DNA of 64,000 nt from Pseudonocardia sp. DSM 110487 (GTDB taxonomy: Bacteria; Actinomycetota; Actinomycetes; Mycobacteriales; Pseudonocardiaceae), in the NCBI RefSeq assembly GCF_019468565.1, contig NZ_CP080521.1, positions 2,852,001 to 2,916,000 of the forward strand, in the 5' to 3' direction. Positions 42,067-49,842 of this stretch are shown in pieces (the first letter of the stretch is position 1; the number at the start of each line of letters is the position of its first letter). Under the pieces are notes generated by a model. The model did no database searches and was not told the origin of the DNA. It saw nothing but the letters and a program-made list of their open reading frames with translations. The position numbers were made by a program, and so were the translations under genes.

Positions 42067-42885
42067 TTAGTCCTTCAGCCCCGAGTTGATGTCGGCGCTC
42101 ATGATCTGGCGCTGGAACACGAGGAACATCACGACCATCGGGATCAGCGAGATGATCGAGGCGGACAGCAGCACCGACCAGTCGATGTTGTCGGCCCCGA
42201 CGGTGTTGCGCAGCGCGACCTGCAGCGTGTAGCGGTCGGGGTCGCGCAGGATCAGCAGTGGCCAGATGTAGTCGTTCCACCGCCATTGCATCGAGAAGAT
42301 CGCGAGCACCACGCAGATCGGTTTCGCCAGCGGCAGCATGATCTGCAGGAACAGCCTGATCTCCCCGACGCCGTCGATCCGGGCCGCCTCCATCAGCTCG
42401 TCCGGCACGGTCGTGAAGTACTGGCGGAACATGAAGATCCCGGTCGCGGTGATGATCGAGGGGACGATGATGCCGGCGAGCGAGTCGTAGAGCCCGAGGT
42501 CACGGACCACCGCGAAGGCCGATGGCATGATCACCTCGGTGGGCAGCATGGTCGTCGCGAGGATGCACACGAAGAACACCCGCAGCCACCACGCCCGGTA
42601 CTTCGCGAACGCATAACCCGTCATGGCGCTGACGAACACCGTGAGCACGGTCGTGACGACCGCGACGATGCTGGTGTTGAGGAAGTACTTCTGGAAGTCG
42701 AACCGCGTCCAGGCCGCCGAGTACCCCGACGTCGTCCAGGTCTCGGGGAAGATCGACAGCGGCAGGCTGAACAGCTCCGACCCGGGCTTGAACGAGCTCA
42801 GCACGAACCAGAGCACCGGGAACAGGTAGACCACGGCGAGCAGCCACAGGATCGCCGTGCTCGGTAGCGCGCGGACGGCCCTCAC
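42067..42885 (-). CDS. Carbohydrate ABC transporter permease (MalG type)
   Basis: A 272-residue inner-membrane permease with about six transmembrane helices. GTG 42885 overlaps the upstream permease stop (GTGA). The EAA loop is ELMEAARIDGVGEIRLFLQIMLPLAKP, the site that contacts the ATPase. The N-terminal IFPETWTTSGYSAAW segment and the end LVFQRQIMSADINSGLKD are typical of CUT1 MalG-type subunits. It pairs with the MalF-type permease at 42882-43814. No ATPase gene is in the operon. Confidence 0.92.
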   Translation of the reverse strand: MRAVRALPSTAILWLLAVVYLFPVLWFVLSSFKPGSELFSLPLSIFPETWTTSGYSAAWTRFDFQKYFLNTSIVAVVTTVLTVFVSAMTGYAFAKYRAWWLRVFFVCILATTMLPTEVIMPSAFAVVRDLGLYDSLAGIIVPSIITATGIFMFRQYFTTVPDELMEAARIDGVGEIRLFLQIMLPLAKPICVVLAIFSMQWRWNDYIWPLLILRDPDRYTLQVALRNTVGADNIDWSVLLSASIISLIPMVVMFLVFQRQIMSADINSGLKD

Positions 42886-43814
42886 GAGAGCGCGCTCTTC
42901 TGCTCGAACCGCAGCTGCACCACGGCGATGATCACGAGGATCACCATGAGGACCATCGAGACGGTGCTGGCGTAACCGATGTTCGCCCGCTCGAACCCGG
43001 TTTGGTAGATGTACTGGACGACGAGCATGTTCTCGGTGCCGGGGCCGCCGTTGTTGAGCGCCTGGATCAGCGCGAACTCCTTCATCGAGCCGATCGTCGT
43101 CAGCAGCACCACCATGAACGACGTCGGGCCGAGCAACGGCAACGTGATCTTGAAGAACCGCTGCCACGCGTTCGCGCCGTCGATCTCGGCTGCCTCGAGG
43201 TAGGAACGCGGGATGTTCCGCAGGGCGGCGATGAACAGCAGCATGTTGAACGCCGTGCTCGCCCACGTGCCCGCGACGAGGATGACGAGCAGGGCGAGGG
43301 TGCCGTCCGACTCCCATGCCATCCGCCCGCCGCCCAGCGCCTGGACGGCGAAGTTGACGAACCCGAAGTTCTCCCCGAAGAGCCAGCGCCAGACCACACC
43401 GGTGACGATCGGCGAGATCAGCCAGGGGAAGAAGAAGATCATCCGGGCCGCGGTCTTGCCGGTCGCCGTGGTGCTGGTCAGCAGCACGGCGATGCCGAGC
43501 GACACCACGTAGTGGGCCGGCACGGCGAGCACGGTGTAGAGCGCCGTGCGGGAGAGGGCGGCGTAGAACGCCGGGTCGTCCGCGAGCTCGACGTAGTTGT
43601 CCAGCCCGATGAAGTCGAGCCTGCCCACGCCGGAGTAGTCGGTGAACGAGTAGACGAGGGCGAGCGCACCCGGCCAGAGGAAGAACAGCGCGAACAGGAC
43701 CACGGCCGCCGAGATGAACAGCAGCGGGGCGAGGCCGGCGGAGGTCGTCCTGCGACGGGCCCGTGCCGGCGCGCTTCGCGGTGCGTTCTTCGGGGGAGAC
43801 GAGACGGCGGTCAT
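42882..43814 (-). CDS. Carbohydrate ABC transporter permease (MalF type)
   Basis: A 310-residue permease from ATG 43814, overlapping the binding-protein stop by one base. Six transmembrane helices are evident (for example GLAPLLFISAAVVLFALFFLWPGALALVYSF). The domain WSFTDY-like start and the EAA loop SYLEAAEIDGANAWQRFFKITLPLLGP are CUT1 MalF features. It forms the channel with the MalG-type subunit downstream and receives substrate from the lipoprotein encoded upstream. Confidence 0.92.
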   Translation of the reverse strand: MTAVSSPPKNAPRSAPARARRRTTSAGLAPLLFISAAVVLFALFFLWPGALALVYSFTDYSGVGRLDFIGLDNYVELADDPAFYAALSRTALYTVLAVPAHYVVSLGIAVLLTSTTATGKTAARMIFFFPWLISPIVTGVVWRWLFGENFGFVNFAVQALGGGRMAWESDGTLALLVILVAGTWASTAFNMLLFIAALRNIPRSYLEAAEIDGANAWQRFFKITLPLLGPTSFMVVLLTTIGSMKEFALIQALNNGGPGTENMLVVQYIYQTGFERANIGYASTVSMVLMVILVIIAVVQLRFEQKSALS

Positions 43815-45082
43815 CACGGGTGCGGGCCGTGGCCCTCGGTGAGCTGCTGCGACACGTTGGCGATCGTCGTGTCGACGTCCTGCTCGCCGTTGAGGTACCT
43901 GACCGTCTCGTCGCGCAGCGGATCGGGGCCGACGATGGCCTTGCCTGCCGCCTCGTACGCCAGCTCCTGTTGCTTGATCTTCGACACGATCGGTGCGGAC
44001 GCCGCGATCTCCTCGTTGTAGACCGCGAACGCGTCGGCGTGCTCGGGGTAGGTGACCTCGAGCCCCTCGATGGCCGGGAGCATGCCGGACCTCTCCGCGA
44101 GCTTGCGGTAGTTCTCCGGCTGGTACATCCACTTCAGGAACGCGACGGCGGCGTCCTCCTGGCCCGTTCCGTCGAACACCACGGAGGAGGCCGCGTTGCC
44201 GTACTGGGCTGCGCGGACGGGCTGCTTCGGCAGGCGGACCGACGCCCACTCGAAGTCCTTGATGTTCTTGGCGAAGTCGGCGATCTGCCATGAGCCCGAG
44301 TAGTAGGCGACCACGTCACCGCTCTTGAACAGCGCGTTCGGGTCGGCCTTCGTCAACCAGACCGAGCGCGGCATGAACGAGTCGTCGTTGAGCGCTTTGA
44401 AGTACTCGAGCGCGGCCTTGGTGTTCGGGTTGGTCTGGAACGTGCCGCTCGCGTCCGGCTGCCAGTACTCGGACCCGAACTCGTAGAGGAGCGACTTCAG
44501 GCGGTGCGACGACCGGTCCATCACCATGCCGTAGGTCGTGCCGGTCTTCTGCTGCACCTCCTTGACCTTCGCGACGAACTCGTCCCAGCTCCAGATGTCG
44601 TCGGCGCTGGTCGGGTAGGTGACGCCCGCCCGGTCGAAGAGCGACTTGTTGACGTAGAGCCCGACGGCCGTGATGTCCGTGGGCAGGGAGAGCACCTTGC
44701 CGTCCTCGTCGATCGCGGCGAGGTCGCGGCGGATGTTGCTGCCGTCGAGGATGCTCTTGAGGTCGACGGTGGCGTCCTGCCAGACCGGGTCGAGCGAGCC
44801 GATGCGCGCGAGGGCCGGCAGGTCGTTCGCCTGCGCCGCGTTCTTCAGCTTGGGCTGGAGGTCGGCGTTGGCGATGTCGACGATCTCGACCTTCACGCCC
44901 GTCTCCTGCTCGTACTGCGCCGCCAGCGCAGCGATCCCGCCGCCCTGGTTCGCGTCGCCGGAGAGGAAGAACTGGAGCGGCTCGTCCGGTGAGGCCGAGC
45001 CGCCGCCTCCGCCGCACGCGGCCACGAGGCTCAGCGCGAGGCCGGCAGCCACGATCCCGATGGTCCTGCGGGGAGTCGCCAT
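43814..45082 (-). CDS. Extracellular sugar-binding lipoprotein of ABC transporter
   Basis: A 422-residue family-1 solute-binding protein. ATG 45082 follows AAGGAG. The lipobox is LVAACGGGGG, with lipidated Cys about 23. Mature-domain features are VEIVDIANADLQPKLKNAAQANDLPALARIG, ITAVGLYVNKSLFDRAGVTYPTSADDIWSWDEFVAKVKEV and VVAYYSGSWQIADFAK. It captures a sugar outside the cell and delivers it to the two permeases encoded next. The specific sugar cannot be read from sequence. It is the first gene of the operon, behind a promoter with LacI-type palindromes. Confidence 0.92.
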   Translation of the reverse strand: MATPRRTIGIVAAGLALSLVAACGGGGGSASPDEPLQFFLSGDANQGGGIAALAAQYEQETGVKVEIVDIANADLQPKLKNAAQANDLPALARIGSLDPVWQDATVDLKSILDGSNIRRDLAAIDEDGKVLSLPTDITAVGLYVNKSLFDRAGVTYPTSADDIWSWDEFVAKVKEVQQKTGTTYGMVMDRSSHRLKSLLYEFGSEYWQPDASGTFQTNPNTKAALEYFKALNDDSFMPRSVWLTKADPNALFKSGDVVAYYSGSWQIADFAKNIKDFEWASVRLPKQPVRAAQYGNAASSVVFDGTGQEDAAVAFLKWMYQPENYRKLAERSGMLPAIEGLEVTYPEHADAFAVYNEEIAASAPIVSKIKQQELAYEAAGKAIVGPDPLRDETVRYLNGEQDVDTTIANVSQQLTEGHGPHP

Positions 45083-45416
45083 GCCTGCTCCTTCTCGGGC
45101 CGCGTCGTCGAGGCGACCCCGTCGTCCTGCCGTGCGTCGAGTTCGGCCGCTCGTTCGGGGGGAGCGTGAGCGCTCACATGAACAGCGGTGACATTGAACG
45201 GGCCAGGTCGAAGGTATGTCAAGACATACGGGGCAAGCGCTTACCCTTGGGGCGCGTAGCGGCTGGCGTGCCCGGCATGCGGCCTGCACCGTGCATTCCC
45301 CTTGCCGCACCGGGCGCGGGGCGCGGATCGGCCGCGCACCCCCGGCTCATCTCGTCAGTCACGGGTCGGCGTCAGCACCTGCCGTCCACGGCATGCGGCG
45401 GTGTGTGCGCTGGTCG
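45083..45416. other. Upstream region of the sugar ABC operon
   Basis: These 334 bases separate the binding-protein gene from the methyltransferase gene, which lies upstream of it on the same strand. The half nearer the operon holds the promoter and palindromes described separately. From about 45250 to 45416 I see no gene or repeat. Confidence 0.5.
45166..45242 (-). promoter_or_regulatory. Promoter with LacI-type operators for the sugar ABC operon
   Basis: On the minus strand, TTGACA (45222-45217), an 18-base spacer and TTCAAT (45198-45193) form a promoter. The -35 box sits inside the perfect inverted repeat GTATGTC/GACATAC (45214-45229). Downstream of the -10 is the perfect 12-bp palindrome GTGAGCGCTCAC (45166-45177). 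Upstream is AAGCGCTT (45235-45242). GAGCGCTC/AAGCGCTT cores are typical of actinobacterial LacI-family (CebR/MalR-like) operators. No LacI gene is adjacent; the nearest is at 35637. Confidence 0.65.
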
Positions 45417-46130
45417 TCAGTGGGATGCGCCGGAGAGGCGGGGAGTGAGCCGGAACGCGATGAAGGCCGGCGCCGTGGAGAGGCGTGCGTAGGCGTCGGC
45501 GTCGCGCTGCGCCATCTCCTCGACGGGGCGGGGCTCGAGCAGTTCGCTGATGAGGAAGCCGGCTTCGCGGAACTCGGCACACATGGCCGTCAGCGATCGA
45601 TGCCAGAACCGCACCTGCCAGTCCCGTTCCGGGTGCAGGGACTCCGTCACGACTCGCTCGGTGAAGTACGACCCACCGAGTCTCAACCAATCGCTCGTGG
45701 GGTGGTGCGTGGAGAGGACGACGGCCCCACCTGGTGCGAGCACGCGGCGGAACTCGCGCAGCAGGGCTACCCGGTCGTCGATGTAGTGCAGCGTCAAGGC
45801 GCACACCACGAGGTCGACCGAATCATCAGGCACCCACGTCAGCGGCTCGGACAGGTCGTGGACGCGGAGATCGGCGGCACCGGCGGTGCGCTCCCGGGCG
45901 CGGGATACAAGAGCCGGGCTCTGATCGCACCCCATGACCTGGGCTCCTGCGCGGATCAACGCCTCGGCGTAGAGCCCGGGCCCGCAACCGGCATCCAGGA
46001 CGCGCAGGCCGGCGACGTCGCCGGCGAGCCCCATCACCGCAGGCCTGTCGTACAGCGAATTCCACGGACTGCCGACCGCATGCTTCGCGTACTCGTCGGC
46101 GAAGCCCTCGTAGGTGAGATCCTCGGTCAT
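45417..46130 (-). CDS. Class I SAM-dependent methyltransferase
   Basis: A 237-residue methyltransferase. The start MTEDLTYEGFADEYAKHAVG at 46130 fits the family; upstream codons look non-coding. The SAM-binding motif I is VLDAGCGPGLYAEALIRAG, the acidic strand 2 end is GCDQSPALVSRAR, and motif III/IV is VDLVVCALTLHYIDDRVALLREFRRVLAPGGAVVLSTHHP. This is the UbiE/BioC-like (Methyltransf_11) type. The substrate is unknown. It is a single gene, upstream of the ABC operon on the same strand but separated from it by 334 bp. Confidence 0.88.
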   Translation of the reverse strand: MTEDLTYEGFADEYAKHAVGSPWNSLYDRPAVMGLAGDVAGLRVLDAGCGPGLYAEALIRAGAQVMGCDQSPALVSRARERTAGAADLRVHDLSEPLTWVPDDSVDLVVCALTLHYIDDRVALLREFRRVLAPGGAVVLSTHHPTSDWLRLGGSYFTERVVTESLHPERDWQVRFWHRSLTAMCAEFREAGFLISELLEPRPVEEMAQRDADAYARLSTAPAFIAFRLTPRLSGASH

Positions 46131-46295
46131 CCAGTCATCGTGCCAGCGCAGGCCACATCGATGAGCCGGATATCTGGGCCTGGGTGCAGCCATTTGTCGC
46201 CGGGATGGTGCGACACGCATTGTTCTGCAGGCGCGTTAGCGGCCCGCCACGACCGCGGGCCCGTGGCCTTGGATCCAGGGCAATCGCTTCCCGGA

Positions 46296-48041
46296 TCAGA
46301 ACGGTGGGGGTTCCGCGTCGTCGGGTGGGACGGTCTCGCCGTTCCAGAGGGCGGTGGCGCGTCGGTTGCGGTCGATCCGTTCCAGGCGTGTGGCGAGGTC
46401 TTTCGGCAGGCCCTTTCGCGTGGTTGCTTTGTTGGGGGGCAGGTCGTTGTCGGTGCGGTAGTCGTAGGGGTGGCTGTGGTAGCGGTGCCCGGTGGGGGTG
46501 ATCCATTGGATGCGTCCGTCGGGTAGTGCGCGGACGGCCCAGCCGGGGGCGTGTTTCATGCGGTGTTCGTGGCCGCAGCAGCCGTGGATGTTGGTCTCGT
46601 TGGTGGGGCCGTGCGGGTAGGGGGTGATGTGGTCGAGGTGTCCGTCCAGGGTGCGGCGGCGGCAGATGGGGCTGCGGCAGTAGACGTCGCGGGCGCGGAC
46701 GTGGTCGGCGAGTGCGGTTGGGGGGCGGTAGGTGGTGCGGCCGTGGTCGAGGATGGTGCCGGAGAGTGGGTCGTACACCAGTCGTTTGAGGGTGGCGTCG
46801 GTGGCGATGTGGCGGGCGTGGTCGGCGGTGATGGGGCCGTGTCCGACCAGTTCGCAGGGGTGGTTGTCGGCGCCGAGCAGGGTGGTGAAGGGGATCAGGA
46901 CCTGGACGAGGGGTTTGCCGGGGTTGACCGGCCGCGGTGGGGCTAAGTGCCCGCCCGCACCGTCGCCGGGCGCATCGGCGTTGCGGGCCGTTGTCGGCGA
47001 CTGCGGCGCGGGGTCGGTGTCGTGCTCGTCGGTCTCGTCGTGCTCGTCGGTCTCCTCGTGCTCGTCGTCGATGCGGCTCTCGGCTCCGGTCGCGCTGCCG
47101 GTTCCACTGGACGTCGAGGAGCCGGTCGGGGCGTCGGTCGGAGTGTCGGTGGGGGTGTCGGGTGCGGCGTTGGTGAGTCGCCCGGACAGCAGCCCGGCGG
47201 CCAGGTCGGCGCGGCGGGCGTCCATGCTGCGCGGATCATCTCGGCCGCAGCCGAGGGCGAGCCGGGTCAGCCACTGGTAGCTGGCCTGGGCGTCCGGGGC
47301 GGTCATCAGCGCCCACAGCGACGCCATCCCGTCGGGTTCCTCGGTGATCGACACTCGCCGGTCCCGCCGGGCGGCCTGGTGCCGCTCCGCAGCACCCTCG
47401 GGGTCGACCGCGATCACCGCGCGTTTCAACGCCGCCTTCAGCTGCCCCACCGTCTGGTCCGGTGCCCGGTCCAGGATGCGTTGCTGCACCGCCCGCGCCT
47501 TCTCCACCGACAGGTAGTGGGTGGCCTCGCAGATCGCGGCGACCCGACGCTCGTCCAGGCGGCCCCGCTGCCACAGCGCCAGGGTTTCGGGCAGCACCTG
47601 TTCCAGCTGCACCGACCGCCCGATCCGGGTCTTGGCGGTCAGCCGGGCCAGCTTCAGGGCGAGCCCGACCTCGTCGGGGGCGAACCGGCTCATCGCGCAC
47701 GGCTTGTCGGTGGCCACCATGGTCGAGTCGTCACCGGGACGGCGGCGGGCGAACTCCGCCAGAACCCGGGCCTGGCGGGCCTGCGCCCACGCGGCCAGGC
47801 GTTCGAACCCGACCATCGCATCGACCAGCTGCGCATCCGACAGGCCGGCCACCTCACGGGTGTCGGAGTCGATCTCCAGGGCGAACAACCCGGACGGGGC
47901 GGTGTTGCCCCAGGTGCGGTCCTCCACACCGGACCGCAGCCCACGTTCGATGGCCAGCCAGTCGAAGGCGTCCTCGAGCTGGGGATCGACGGGATCGCCG
48001 ACCTCCACCTCGCAGACGCTATCGAACATACGTTCGATCAT
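46296..48041 (-). CDS. 13E12 repeat family protein: DUF222 plus HNH endonuclease domain
   Basis: A protein of about 581 residues. The start is uncertain between 48065, 48041 and 48029. The DUF222 domain covers about 60-300 (LSDAQLVDAMVGFERLAAWAQARQARVLAEFARR and later VEKARAVQQRILDRAPDQTVGQLKAALKRAV). A disordered Asp/Glu/Thr-rich linker follows (DEHEETDEHDETDEHD). The C-terminal HNH nuclease motif is RSPICRRRTLDGHLDHITPYPHGPTNETNIHGCCGHEHRMKH. In Mycobacterium tuberculosis this family (REP13E12) belongs to the LexA regulon and hosts prophage insertion sites. A LexA box overlaps the start here too. Confidence 0.88.
   Translation of the reverse strand: MIERMFDSVCEVEVGDPVDPQLEDAFDWLAIERGLRSGVEDRTWGNTAPSGLFALEIDSDTREVAGLSDAQLVDAMVGFERLAAWAQARQARVLAEFARRRPGDDSTMVATDKPCAMSRFAPDEVGLALKLARLTAKTRIGRSVQLEQVLPETLALWQRGRLDERRVAAICEATHYLSVEKARAVQQRILDRAPDQTVGQLKAALKRAVIAVDPEGAAERHQAARRDRRVSITEEPDGMASLWALMTAPDAQASYQWLTRLALGCGRDDPRSMDARRADLAAGLLSGRLTNAAPDTPTDTPTDAPTGSSTSSGTGSATGAESRIDDEHEETDEHDETDEHDTDPAPQSPTTARNADAPGDGAGGHLAPPRPVNPGKPLVQVLIPFTTLLGADNHPCELVGHGPITADHARHIATDATLKRLVYDPLSGTILDHGRTTYRPPTALADHVRARDVYCRSPICRRRTLDGHLDHITPYPHGPTNETNIHGCCGHEHRMKHAPGWAVRALPDGRIQWITPTGHRYHSHPYDYRTDNDLPPNKATTRKGLPKDLATRLERIDRNRRATALWNGETVPPDDAEPPPF
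48022..48037 (-). promoter_or_regulatory. LexA (SOS) box at the start of the 13E12/HNH gene
   Basis: TCGAACATACGTTCGA is a perfect TCGAAC-N4-GTTCGA palindrome, the actinobacterial LexA consensus. It covers the 48029 start codon and lies just inside the 48041 start, so bound LexA would block transcription or early elongation. Confidence 0.8.
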
Positions 48042-48273
48042 ACGTGGATTGAGCCCGCTTCGCAATGGGTCGATCGGTGACCTCTTGCGTGATCAGAAAC
48101 AGGTGGGCGCGAAAGTCAACGCCCCAGAGCCTTGATCACTACATCCCCAGGATGGAGGCCCGGACGAATTCGGCAGCCACGCGTTGCGCCACCCACTGTG
48201 CTCGGACCGGCGGCCGTGCCGGCCAGGGGAGATCACGAACTCCGGTCGTGGCAGTGGACCCGGCGGCCGCCGC

Positions 48274-49080
48274 TCAGTTCGCGTCGCCCCGCTCCCAGAG
48301 CGCCGCGAGTGCCTCATTGACGGCGGCCGGCTGCTGGACCTGCGGGTAGAAGCCGGGCACCGTGAGCAACTGCGCCCCGAGCCGTTCGGCGATCACCTCG
48401 GCCGTGATCATCAACGGCTCGCCAGCCATGCGCCGGTACTCCGCGGGCGCGCCGGACCAGTCGCCGCGCACGACGAGCACCGGGAAGCCCGCATCGGCGA
48501 TCGGGTCGAGCGGAACCGCCGCGTCCCAGCAGGGTCGCTCGTGCATGGTGGCGTGCGCTGCCCGCAGCCGATCCGCCGTGGGTTCTGGCGCGGGCATGCG
48601 GACGGACTCCGTCGACAGGCGCAGGTAGCGCTCCGGGGTGAGGTCGGCGGGCAGCTGTGCGACGGCGGCGCGGTTGCGGGCGAGGACCTCGGCGATCGCG
48701 GGATGGGAATCCGCCGCGCGCAGCGAGCCCGGCTGGATGAGGGACAGCGATCGGACCAGGTCGGGACGCGCCGCGGCGGCGAGCATCGCGGCGACCGCGC
48801 CGTAGGAGTGCCCGACGAGATGGGCGCCGTCGCCGAGCACTTGCACGACGTCCTCGGCGTCGACCTCGTAGTCGCTGCGGTACGGGCCGGGCGGGAGGTC
48901 GGGGCTCGTGCCATGGCCCCTCCGGTCCATGAGCAGCAGGCGGCGGTCCGTGGCGAGTGGCCGCTGCGCACCGAACCCGTACTCGTCGTCGGTTCCCCAG
49001 CTGAGCACGCCGTGCACGAAGACGGCGGGTGGGCGCTCGGTGTCGGCCCCGAGCGCGGTCACTGCGACAGGATTGAACAC
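48274..49080 (-). CDS. Alpha/beta hydrolase
   Basis: A 268-residue alpha/beta-hydrolase from GTG 49080. PPAVFVHGVLSWGTDDEYGF is the oxyanion strand, LLLMDRRGHGTSPDLPPGPY the second strand, and the nucleophile elbow HLVGHSYGAVAAMLAAA carries the catalytic Ser (about 93). The acid and His lie in LVVRGDWSGAP and the end segment, although the usual H-x-x-Q/P site reads GFYPQVQQP, so the catalytic His is not obvious and the protein may be altered. It is divergent from a TetR regulator and shares its operator. Confidence 0.8.
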   Translation of the reverse strand: MFNPVAVTALGADTERPPAVFVHGVLSWGTDDEYGFGAQRPLATDRRLLLMDRRGHGTSPDLPPGPYRSDYEVDAEDVVQVLGDGAHLVGHSYGAVAAMLAAAARPDLVRSLSLIQPGSLRAADSHPAIAEVLARNRAAVAQLPADLTPERYLRLSTESVRMPAPEPTADRLRAAHATMHERPCWDAAVPLDPIADAGFPVLVVRGDWSGAPAEYRRMAGEPLMITAEVIAERLGAQLLTVPGFYPQVQQPAAVNEALAALWERGDAN

Positions 49081-49107
49081 TGCTCAATGATACTGAGCAC
49101 TGTTCAA
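49073..49107. promoter_or_regulatory. TetR operator between the hydrolase and tetR genes
   Basis: TTGAACACTGCTCA (49073-49086) and TGAGCACTGTTCAA (49094-49107) are inverted repeats with one mismatch around a 7-base centre. The left arm overlaps the GTG start of the hydrolase. It is the likely binding site of the TetR protein encoded 16 bp downstream, controlling both genes. Confidence 0.75.
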
Positions 49108-49122
49108 CGCTAAGGTGCGGCG

Positions 49123-49788
49123 GTGGCCTCCTCGATCTGGCTGGACGAGTCGAAGCCTGCGAGCTCCGGCCTCAGCAGGGAGTCGCTCGTGCGCGCGGCC
49201 GTCGCGCTGCTGGATTCCGATGGCCTCGAGCGCATGTCGATGCGCCGGGTCGCCGCGGACCTCGGCGTCACGGTCGGGGCCCTCTACTGGTACGTCGCGA
49301 CGAAGGACGAGCTATTGGAGCTGGTCCTCGACGACGTGCTGGGCGAGGCGCAGGCGCCGGACGACCAGGGGGAGTGGCGTGGCGCGCTCGTGGCGCACGC
49401 GGGGCGGATGCGGCAGGTCCTGCTGCGACACCCATGGGCGCTGCCGCTGCTGAGCAGGCTGCCGAACATCGGGCCGAACGCGGTGGCGCTCGCCGATGCC
49501 GCACTGGGCGTCGCCGTACGCGCCGGGTTCGCCGACCCGCCCGCCGTGGTAGCCGCGCTGCACGACCAGGTGGTGGGCGCCGTGCTCGCCCAGACCGGCC
49601 TGCGGCACGCGGCGGCGGTCTCGGGCGAGCTCGGGACCCATCTCGGTGCGGCGGCGGAACGGCACCCGGTTGCGGCGTCGGCGATGCGGGCGGGCGCGGG
49701 CGAGGACATCGCAGCGCGCTCCGACCGCCGCTTCGAGTTCTCCCTCGGCTGCTTGCTCGACGGCCTAGCCGCCCGCCTGCCCGAATAG
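49123..49788 (+). CDS. TetR family transcriptional regulator
   Basis: A 221-residue TetR regulator from GTG 49123. The HTH LSRESLVRAAVALLDSDGLERMSMRRVAADLGVTVGALYWYVATKDELLELVLDDVL is TetR/TetR_C-like. The C-terminal ligand domain has MRQVLLRHPWALPLLSRLPNIGPNAVALADAAL, similar to tetracycline-type TetR_C domains. It is divergent from the alpha/beta hydrolase it probably represses. The inducer is unknown. A hairpin terminator follows two bases after its stop. Confidence 0.9.
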   Translation: MASSIWLDESKPASSGLSRESLVRAAVALLDSDGLERMSMRRVAADLGVTVGALYWYVATKDELLELVLDDVLGEAQAPDDQGEWRGALVAHAGRMRQVLLRHPWALPLLSRLPNIGPNAVALADAALGVAVRAGFADPPAVVAALHDQVVGAVLAQTGLRHAAAVSGELGTHLGAAAERHPVAASAMRAGAGEDIAARSDRRFEFSLGCLLDGLAARLPE

Positions 49789-49790
49789 CT

Positions 49791-49815
49791 TCCGACGAAC
49801 GGCCCGTTCGTCGGA
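49791..49815. terminator. Hairpin terminator after tetR
   Basis: TCCGACGAACG pairs perfectly with CGTTCGTCGGA around a 3-base loop. A related palindrome occurs at 60725-60749, so the sequence may belong to a dispersed family. It lies between the convergent tetR and dehydratase genes. Confidence 0.7.
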
Positions 49816-49842
49816 CTCCCGCCCCGCGCTCGCGGCTCGCCC

